Shown here: positions 55,227-64,000 of the stretch, in pieces | How the letters are laid out: each line of letters begins with the position of its first letter | Numbering within the stretch: the stretch's first letter is position 1 | Assembly (NCBI RefSeq): GCF_902167145.1 | Contig: NC_050101.1 | Span: forward strand, 136,864,990 to 136,928,989 | Length of the DNA: 64,000 nucleotides | Source of the DNA: Zea mays | Lineage: Eukaryota > Streptophyta > Magnoliopsida > Poales > Poaceae | Direction: 5' to 3' | Made by a program: the position numbers and the translations under genes | Notes under the pieces: generated by a model | Database searches by the model: none | What the model was told of the DNA's origin: nothing | What the model saw: the letters and a program-made list of their open reading frames with translations, nothing else

Positions 55227-57701
55227 TGAAAGTTGCCTAGAGGGGGTGAATAGGCAAGCGGAAACTTTTTCAACAAAAACTAGAAATAAACTGGGTAAAA
55301 CCGGTTCAATAGGTGTCAAAATCGGTTCAACTAGTTTGCACGAGCTCAACTAAAGAATGAGATATAAAACTGAATTTATCTCAAAATTCACCCAGTTATC
55401 TTTAGAAATGAGATGTCCTAGATGATCCATTGGGTTCAAAGTAGTAGATCTAAGAAGGACACTTCTCAAAAACCACACACCAAAAAGATATGAACAATTC
55501 TTTCACGGAATGGTGAGAGAAAGAAGAACACAAACAAACATAATAAGCAAGAACATAAGATTTATCCCGAGGTTTGGTCACACCACAAAAGGTGCCCTAC
55601 TTCCTTGTTGAGGCGCCCAGAAATAGTCGGGTCTCTTTCAACCCTAATCCTCCCTTTGCCGACCACAAAGGTCAATCCCACACACTAATCTTTGCTCAAA
55701 CGAGCGGGTAATACAAACCTTCTTATGGTCTTCCATAAGATTTGGAGACTCACAAGAAACACCTAGTCATCTAGGAGCTATAAGCTCCTAGAGTAATGAA
55801 TCCACAAAGAACTCGATCTAGTACCAAAGCTCGAATCAAGAAGAACAAGAAGAATTTAGAGATGAAGCACAAAAACCCGTAGCTCTTCAATCTCACTCAA
55901 AGAATTCTCTCCAAAGATTTGAAATGGGAGAGGCAAGAGATGTGTGAGAGAGAGAGAGTGGGAGGAGTTTCTCAAGTTAGAAATATAGTTCAAGTCATGC
56001 TCTACTGTGGGGAGAGAGGTAGGAGTGAGTATATATAGGTGGGGCTCCAAACCTAGACGTTGTACCCGACTTTTCTGTGGGAGGCCGGTTGAACCGCCCC
56101 TAGGGCCGGTTCAACCGCTTAGGGCAGGCTGATAGTCAGTCTGCTAGTCGTACTGGCAGACTACAAGTCAGAATGGTCAACAGGTCCTAACACCAGTTGA
56201 ATTGCCCCTAGGGTCAGTTCAACCGCCTGGTGGTCATACTGATAGTCAGTTTGCTAGTCAGACTGGCAGACTACAGGTCAGACTGGTCAGCTGACCTTAA
56301 CACCAGTTGAACCGCCCCTAGGGTCGGTTCAACCGGTTTTGACTAGAGAGGTCCAGTGAAAAACACCGGTTAAACTTGCCCTAGACCCCGGTTGAACCTG
56401 CCTGGACCCCGATTGAACGTGCCTTAGACCCCGGTTGAACCTGCCTGGACCCCGGTTGAACATGCCCTAGACCCCGGTTGAACCTGCCTGGACCCAGTTG
56501 AACTTGCTCTGAACCCTGGTTGAACCTGCCTGGACCCCGGTTGAACTTGCCCCGTACCCCGGTTGAACTTGCCTGGACCCCGGTTGAACCTCCCTAGATC
56601 CAGTTGAAGTTAAGTTCAACTTAGCTAAAAACTCAACTCAGCTGAAGAAGCTCAACTCAGCCGAAAAAGCTCAACGGAGCTAAAAAATCTCAACTGCTTT
56701 TCAATAGGAAGGATCTCCGTCTCCCAACCTCACTCCAGTTGAACTCATAGAGTGTCCAAAAATTTGTTTTCGAAATAGCTTTTGAATCTTAGAAGCTTGA
56801 GCTTTGGCAAACACCAACCTTCTTTTTGGACCCTCTTGATAGTACGACGATTCCTATACTCAAGTTAAATAAAATATAATTAAGTAAACTCCTTGAGTCG
56901 TTGGTGTGTCCTATGTTATTTCTCCATGGTGTTGCTTTATAAGGATCACAAACATCTTTGTCTCACCTTTTGAAGCAAACACAAATCAAGCCATGTGACT
57001 TGAACCATTTCACCATATATGAGTTCAAATCATGGCTTCAAGTCACCTTACTGATGCATCAACACAATATAACTCTTCATAGCTGATTAGTTCATCGACT
57101 TAGTGCAAGTACTCTCTTATTCACCTTAGTCACGGTACCTCGTTCCACAAGCCATCGCTTGGCCTTCACCTTCGCTTAGTCCCTTGAAGCCCTTTCCTTG
57201 CTATCTTCACCCTTTCAAGCCATTATTGAGTCACATCATATTGAGCATCCATTGAGAGAACCATTTTTTCAATATTGGGAACCTTGCTTGAATGTCATCT
57301 AGATATATTTGCTAAAATCAATCAAGCTCTAGTTTGATTCTCATAGAAGCATATATGGACTAATAGTTATATGGTGAAGCCAATTCACGATTCATCATAT
57401 CTTTTTCAATTTGTCTTGGTCAATCCTCTTAATCACTTCAACCTCTATTCTGATGATATTTATGCATAGTGATTTCTCAGGTCTTGTCCATATATTAAAA
57501 CCAATATAGAGACCATTTTATATCCATTTGTATTGTCTCATTGGTTATTTAACCTTGTGTTGAACCTTTGTTCACTGATCATTATACACTATTCAAGTAT
57601 GTTCATCATACTGAATTTCCTGTTCAACACTTAGCAAAGTTGTTAGCCCTTTAAATGTGTTGTTATCCAAATCATCAAAACCCACATAAGTGATGAATGC
57701 A
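55227..57701 (-). mobile_element. Sirevirus-like LTR, about 2.5 kb
   Basis: On the minus strand it follows an imperfect polypurine run (AAAAAATGGGGGATA), opens TGCATTCATCAC at about 57701 and closes CTCTAGGCAACTTTCA at 55227; GCCTATTCACCCCC before the end is a common phrase at copia LTR ends in grasses. It holds the GGTTGAAC minisatellite. Boundaries are inferred from the TG..CA ends and the tract only. Confidence 0.55.
56360..56600 (-). repeat. GGTTGAAC minisatellite, first copy
   Basis: About ten units of CCCCGGTTGAACCTGCCTGGA-like words that alternate CCTGCCTGGA with TTGCCCTAGA spacers, giving a higher-order period of about 40 bp. CCGGTTGAACC is partly palindromic. A related TCAACTCAGCTGAAGAAGC repeat follows at about 56620-56700. 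Confidence 0.8.
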
Positions 57702-58779
57702 TTTTTAATATCCCCCATTTTTTGTGATTGATGACAACACATTTAAAGCTTACATAAGATTTGATAAATAAGATTTTGAATCCTATGATAGAGTTTCATC
57801 CCCCTAAATATGTGCATTTCAGAAAATACCATTTTTGGCCTCAAATGCCAAAAGCACATATTTGGGTCAAAGTATGGAGACAACTTATATCATATCATTC
57901 ATGGGGTGCATTGTGTCATAAAATAAACTTGATGCTCATGACATACTATGCACTAATCAATTTCCTACATCTTATGTTTTACTTATGATTCTCCCTCTTT
58001 TGTCAATTATTTCTCCCCTTTCAAAAGTCTTCTTACACTTAGTTATATAAGATTGTAAGCTTTAATGCACAATTTCTCCCCTTTGTCATAAATCTCCAAA
58101 AAGGATACAAAGAAATTAAAGGGTAGAAATTATGATTAAGCAATATTTGAACACAATATCATGAAAAGGGTCTGTAGATGGCACAAAGGTAATGGAGAAG
58201 TGACATGAAGTGATGTACCTTTGCATTTCCCTTTTCAAGGGGGTTCCAGACTTATGTTGGATTTAGAATTCATTTTCAAGCTCTTGTTGGCATAGTTGTG
58301 ACATAGGTCCAAGATATCAAATGAAGATTGTCATACTAAATCGAAGGTGAAACTTGATACCTGGAGTCTAGATGTCACCTAGCATTTTCTTATCACAACA
58401 GGAGGCAACATGAAAATTGCACAAATATTAATTATACAACTAGTGATCATGTACGAAAAATACCAATTGAAAATCACCAATTGATATAATTTGATAGATA
58501 AGCATATCACTAATTGGATATTACACTAAGTTCTCCTCAAGTTTTAGTGCACACATATATATGAATTCAATTGATACATGTTGAGAGTACTTATTTGCAA
58601 TTTAAAGTATCATTGGAATAAAAGGAGTATCAATTGAACATAATCATGCAACATAAGGAAAATGTGCACTATTTAATCAATTAAGTTTTAGACAGGAGAA
58701 TTTATAAGCTATGCTACTTTAGGCATTTGCAATCTAAAAGGATGTGATACATATTTACCATTTTTAGACGATGTTGGAG
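57702..58779 (-). mobile_element. Decayed 3' internal region of a Sirevirus-like element
   Basis: Begins with the polypurine-like tract and a GTCATCAATCAC phrase on the minus strand, as in Sirevirus elements before the 3' LTR. No reading frame of note survives. Confidence 0.4.
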
Positions 58780-60015
58780 TGGACCCCGGTTGAACCTACC
58801 TTGGACCCCGGTTGAACCTGCCTGGACCCCGGTTGAACTTGCCCTGGACCCTGGTTGAACCTGCCTGGACCCTGGTTGAACTTGCCATACACCCCAGTTG
58901 AACCTGCCTAGACCCCTGTTGAACCTCCCTAGACCCCAATTGAAGTTAAGTTCAACTCAACTGAAAAAGCTCAACTTAGTCAAAAAAGATCAACTCAGCT
59001 GAAGAAGTTCAACTCAGCTGAGAAAGTTTAACTCAGCTGAAGAAGCTCAACTCAGCTGAAGAAGTTCAACTCAGCTGAAAAATCTCAACTACTTTTCAAT
59101 AGGAAGGATCTCCGTCTCCCAAACCTCACTCCAGTTGAACTCATAGAGTGTACAAAAGATTTTGTTTTCAAAATAGCTTTTGAATCTTAGAAGCTTGAGC
59201 TTTGGAAAACACCAACCTTCTTTTTGGACCCCCCTTGATAGTACGATGATTCCTATACTCAAGTTAAATAAAATATAATTAAGTAAACTCCTTGAGTCAT
59301 TGGTGTCTCCTATGTGATTTCTCCATGGTGTTTCTTCATAAGGATCACAAATATCTTTGTCTCACCTTTTGAAGAAAACACAAATGAAGCCCTATGACTT
59401 GAACATTTCACCATATATGAGTTCAGATCATGGCTTCAAGTCACCTTACTGATGCATCAATACAATATAACTCTTCATAGCTGATTAGTTCATCGACTTA
59501 GTGCAAGTACTCTCTTCTTCACCTTAGTCATGGTACCTCGTTCCACAAGCCGTCACTTGGCCTTCACCTTCGCTTAGTCACTCAAAACTCTTTCCTTGCT
59601 ATCTTCACCCTTTCAAGCCATTCTTGAGTCACATCATATTGAGCATCCATTGAGAGAACCATTTTTTCAATATTGTGAACCTTACTTGAATGTCATCTAG
59701 ATATAAATGCTAAGATCAATCAAGCTCTAGTTTTATTCTGATAGAAGCATATATGTACTAATAGTAATATGGTCAAACCAATTCACGATTCCTCATATCT
59801 TATTCAATTTGGCTTGACGAATCCTCTTAATCACTTCAACCTCTATTCTGATGATATTTATGCATAGTGATTTCTCAGGTCTTGTCCATATATTCAAACC
59901 AATATAGAGACCAGATTATACCCATTTGTATTGTCTCATTGGTTATTTAACCTCGTGTTGAACCTTTGTTCACTGATCATTATACACTATTCAAGTATGT
60001 TCATCATACTGAATT
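58780..60015 (-). repeat. Second copy of the LTR segment 56380-57615
   Basis: Direct repeat of about 1.23 kb, about 2.4 kb from its partner. It starts in the GGTTGAACC minisatellite (58785-58935, fewer units), continues through the TCAACTCAGCTGAAGAAG repeat and the following unique LTR sequence, and diverges after CATCATACTGAATTT at about 60015. The copies differ by scattered substitutions and small indels. Confidence 0.85.
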
Positions 60016-62045
60016 TTGATTTTGAACTTCATTCATCTTTGCTTGATTCGATCATACTTAATATGAGACCAATTGAAACTCAATAATTAAAAGGCCAAGA
60101 CTCTTATATTTGTAGATTTTGAATCCATCTTGAAAACACTTAGAAGGACCTTGTTAAAACACTTAGAAAAGAAAGCATTAAAACACAAGGGAGGGTTTCA
60201 CAAATGATGATCCTTATATGTGGATGGTTAATGAATCATCATTTTTGAAACCCAAAAGGATAGATTAAATTCCTTTAAATTAGTGCACACATATGGTTGA
60301 TGTCAAAGTTATATGCACTATTGAACATTTTATATTGCAATGAATTTAACCTATACTATGGTACATCCCACTAAAGATAGAATACTAAAACAACTAAAGG
60401 AGAGGAAGTTTTCATACCTTGGCCTCTTATCAACTTCAGCTTACTTTAGTTGAATAGTATCCTTTAAGCTTGTAATTTATCCAATTTAAAACAAGCACCA
60501 TCTCTTAACATATATTTTTTATGGATAAACTCAACACAAGAGATGGCATTAGTAGCACAAGCACTAGTTTCTTATTTAGCAACCCTTTATATGTGGAACA
60601 CAAGCGAGTTTCTAAAATAGAGAAACCTCATAATATGGACTAAATTTCCCTTGATCCCTCATGCACAATATATTTTGAATGACATGGAAAATATGCATGG
60701 TTATTCAATGAAGTCTAAAGGGCTGACTTAATCCATATTATGGTGAGTGTCTAATATAGAAGAATCAAATCCAAATTAACTAGAGAGAATACATCACATA
60801 GTTTTGGATTATTGACCATATGGTAATATTCATTTATCTTCCAATTGGACCTTTATTTCATAATAAACAACTAATGTAAATCCTCAAGTGCTTCTTTTTC
60901 CTTAGTGGCTACACAAGTCACAAAAAAGATAAGATTTGAAAATAATATGCACTTGAGATTTAGTTGTTACCACCCTTGCTACTATCTCCAAATATGATTT
61001 ATACATCCATTATTGAGCACCTAGCTTGATTCATTGAAGTAGTGAACCTGCAAAACTAATTTAGGATTTGTATTTTGGTACCCAATTTGAATTGGGTCCT
61101 TTGAGATTAGTGGTGAGAGCCTTGGGTACCCACACATTCCATAGTGTGGTCTTTTTCTTTGTGTAGGCACCCACATATACTTGACAACCATCTTACCATG
61201 GCTCCAAGTTAATATGTAAACTCACATATAAGAGCTAGAGTTAAGAATAGCAGCCTTTTCTCCTTTTGTTACATTTCTCTTATCTTGCTCTTCAAACAAC
61301 CCATCTTGATCCTGTTATGAGCTTGAATGGGTTGCCGCCAAGTGCCCTTCTTCCATGGTTGTTTCTTAGGGGCTTATACTTGGCGTTAACTTTTGTTGAT
61401 ACATCATCGTCGGTGAACGTCTTATTGATAATGTACCTCGCTTGACCTTGAGTGCACCTAGCTTATCAAGGTTAGTCACACAAGCATTCATATCATATCT
61501 TAACCAATAAGGACAAGTTATGCATAGAATTTACAACTTAGTGATCCAATCCAGTGTGAAGCATATGGATACCGATTGAAGTAGATTTCTAAGATATCAA
61601 TTTGTATGTTTCCAAACTTTAGAAAGTATGAATCACTAATTTCACCTTTTATAGTTTTAAAAACATATCCATGTTAGTGCTACGCATATGATGAATATCA
61701 ACTGAAAGAAAGGATTCATATGCACTTTATATATGATAAAGAAAATTTTTAAACTACATCAAGAGTAGCTATTTAGCAAACGAGGATTGCAATCCATAAA
61801 AATGAGATACAATTCTACCATCATGGATTGAGTTAGTAAAGCATACTCAAGAGAAACTTATTCTCTAAGACACAATAAGTATAATGTGCTCCCTTTAGAT
61901 ATGTGCATCAAGTATTTGAATGACTTGCTAAATACAGTTTCAATTCAGTTAAGAGTCTCATGAGGAGTATATTATATATCTTGGTCAAGGCATGACAAAT
62001 TTGCAATGAATTAACTTATGCCTAAGAATACTTACCACCATATAG
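60016..62045 (-). mobile_element. Decayed Sirevirus-like internal DNA
   Basis: AT-rich with no long ORF. At 61070-61177 the minus strand reads YVGAYTKKKTTLWNV, then WVPKALTTNLKGPN and NWVPKY, a pattern typical of the gag/zinc-finger-to-protease linker of Ty1/copia Sireviruses. The rest shows only repeated AT-rich phrases. Confidence 0.5.
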
Positions 62046-62050
62046 AACGT

Positions 62051-63315
62051 TGAAAGGGAAATGTGCCCTTGGGCCATTTCTAAGTATTTTGGTGATTTAG
62101 TGTCTAACACAAGTGCTTAAATGTAAAATGGTGGACAAAGTACAAACCAAGGATAAAGGTATGTTTCTCAGACTTAGTATATTGTTTTATGGACTAATGT
62201 ATTGTGTCTAAGTGCTGAAACAGGAAAAATCGAATTAGAATTGTCTTGGCTCGAGTAGCCAAGACTCTGCTCAGTCTGGGAGCACCGGACTGTCCGGTGG
62301 TGCACCGGACAGTGTCCGGTGTGCCAGGCTGGTTCGAGCGAAGTGGCTGCTCTCGGGAATTCACCGGCGACGTACGGCTATAATTCACCGGACTGTCCGG
62401 TGTGCACCGGACTGTCCGGTGTGCACCGGACTGTCCGGTGAGCCAACGGTCGGCCGGGCCAACGGTCGGCCGCGCGATCTGCGCGGGACACGTGGCCGAG
62501 CCAACGGCTAGAAAGGGGCACCGGACTGTCCGGTGTGCACCGGACATGTCCGGTGCGCCAACGGCTCCAAGTCTGCCAACGGTTGGCTGCGTCTGTTAAG
62601 GAAAGAAATCTGGCACCGGACAGTGTCCGGTGTGCACCGGACTGTCCGGTGCGCCAGACGGCAGAAGACAAGAATTGCCTTCCCAGATTGCTCTCAACGG
62701 CTCCTAGCTGCCTTGGGGCTATAAAAGGGACCCCTAGGCGCATGGAGGAGAACACCAAGCATTCCTACAACATCTCTAAGCACCAAGACATCGATTCCGC
62801 GCATTTGTTTCATTGTGATAGCATATAGAGCTCTAGTGGAGTTGTGAACTCATTGAGTTGTGTTGCGAGCTCTTATTATTGCGACTTGTGTGCGTGGTGT
62901 TGCTGTGATTTCTTGTCTTGAGTGTGTTGCTAATCCCTCCCTTGCTCCGTGCTTCTTTGTGAATTTCAAGTGTAAGGGCGAGAGGCTCCAAGTTGTGGAG
63001 ATTCCTCGCAAACGGGATTGAGAAAAAGCAAGCAAAACACCGTGGTATTCAAGTGGGTCTTTGGACCGCTTGAGAGGGGTTGATTGCAACCCTCGTCCGT
63101 TGGGACGCCACAACGTGGAGTAGGCAAGCGTTGGTCTTGGTCGAACCACGGGATAACCACCGTGCCATCTCTGTGATTGATTTATTGTGGTTATTGTGTT
63201 TTGACTCCTCTCTAGCCACTTGGCAATTATTGTGCTAACGATTAACCAAGTTTTTGTGGCTTAAGTTTTCAAGTTTCACAGGATCACCTATTCACCCCCC
63301 CTCTAGGTGCTCTCA
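62051..63315 (+). mobile_element. Sirevirus solo LTR, 1,265 bp, with perfect target duplication
   Basis: Opens TGAAAGGG at 62051 and closes CTCTCA at 63315, flanked by AACGT on both sides (62046-62050 and 63316-63320). Nine CACCGGAC..GTCCGGTG palindromes lie in U3 (starts 62283, 62303, 62386, 62405, 62423, 62519, 62538, 62614, 62635), a known Sirevirus LTR hallmark, followed by CTATAAAAG at 62719. CACCTATTCACCCCCC stands near the end. No internal region is present. Confidence 0.9.
62719..62727 (+). promoter_or_regulatory. TATA box of the Sirevirus solo LTR
   Basis: CTATAAAAG about 85 bases after the last palindrome. Confidence 0.7.
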
Positions 63316-63320
63316 AACGT

Positions 63321-64000
63321 ACCATTTGTTATATCAATTGAAAGATCTTACTATATGAGGTGGTGTCATCTAAGTGTTCTTCTTTTCTTCATTTGTGGAG
63401 ACTTTCTTCTTTAGCTTGTTATCTCTTTTCCTTTTGAAACTAGTTGAAAAAGAACTTTGAAAAGAGATATTAGTAGTACAAGGAAGTATTTAATGAATGA
63501 TGATATTTATATATGAATGTCAAACAAATCATAATTTATGAGGTATAAAGGCATAAATTAAATTCCTTGTAAATTAATGCACATGTAGGAGTAAATTAAC
63601 AACATGTACCAATTTACAAATTTAAGCCAAAAAGAATTTAACCTTCATAATGACATTTCTTTCCATAGAATATATTATACCAATTGAAAGAATGTCACTT
63701 GAAAGAAACTACTATTGATCAAATACCCATTAAAGCAATTAGTTCTATACCTTTTCCTTAAGCAATTTTAACCTTTCTTTAGGTGAAGAGTAACTTTTAA
63801 TGCTTGTGATTTTACCACTTAAAAGAGCACAATCTCTACTTATTAATTTTCATGAAATAGCTTAAATGAGATTGCATTAGAAACACAAGCAATAGTTTTC
63901 TATTTAGCAACCTCTAGTATATGAATGACAAGAAGGTTACTAAAATAGGGAAACCTCATAATATGAACTAAATTACCCTTACAAACATCCTGCATAACAT
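63321..64000 (-). mobile_element. Continuation of the decayed Sirevirus-like DNA
   Basis: No ORF. The segment 63440-63990 parallels 60160-60670 in order of phrases (ATTAAATTCCTT, TTAGTGCACA, TTCTATTTAGCAACC, AAACCTCATAATATG, ACTAAATT), so the two are diverged copies of one repeat. Confidence 0.45.

Noticed and set aside
62283..62655. Regularly repeated palindromes that could suggest a CRISPR-like array
   Set aside because: These are Sirevirus LTR palindromes in a plant genome, with irregular and related spacers.

Overview
This window is nuclear DNA of a grass, most likely a panicoid or andropogonoid species of the maize, sorghum, Miscanthus or sugarcane kind. The reasons are: long Ty3/gypsy chromovirus LTRs with a TGGTATCGGAGC primer site, a Sirevirus solo LTR full of CACCGGAC..GTCCGGTG palindromes, Helitrons starting TCTCTACTA and ending CTAG, Tourist and Stowaway MITEs, and plant host genes with GT/AG introns. 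No rRNA, tRNA, CRISPR array or bacterial-type feature was seen.

Region 1-42878 is nested retrotransposons. The oldest is a minus-strand Tat-lineage Ty3/gypsy element: LTR 42173-42878, protease/RT remains 40307-42172 and RNase H 36457-36929. Its RT is split by a 3.4-kb solo LTR (36930-40306) with a 5-bp target duplication. Its RNase H end is cut by an LTR (24578-36456) of a chromovirus, here called B. That LTR has in turn been hit by a 5.57-kb Helitron (27780-33351) carrying exon fragments of several host genes. Left of it lie a related chromovirus, here called A, with an intact accessory ORF (9539-10408) and a gag-pol frame broken by two amber stops (10715-15133), an older pol fragment (1345-3578), and a scrambled set of A- and B-type LTR pieces joined at filler-like junctions.

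Region 42879-51165 is a small gene island. A four-exon universal stress protein gene (45899-48110, +) faces an intronless-CDS gene for a Pol IV/Pol V subunit 7 (NRPD7/NRPE7-like, 48689-49216, -), which belongs to the RNA-directed DNA methylation machinery. The second gene appears to have a 1.5-kb 5' UTR intron. Four MITEs flank the island, two of them forming a near-perfect inverted pair.

Region 51166-64000 is repeat DNA again: a second Helitron (51166-52980) whose 5' end lies about 0.4 kb upstream of the inferred first exon of the Pol IV/V gene, two abutting MITEs, a Tat LTR fragment, and a decayed minus-strand Sirevirus-like region with a GGTTGAAC minisatellite, interrupted by a Sirevirus solo LTR with a perfect AACGT duplication (62051-63315).

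The points most worth follow-up are the two Helitrons with exact A/T boundaries and captured exons, an apparent alternative-splicing layout in element A (one donor, two acceptors each ending directly at an ATG), a regular 181-bp repeat period inside the B LTR, and templated filler at rearrangement junctions. No wholly new system is claimed. All family names come from motif recognition by eye, without database searches.
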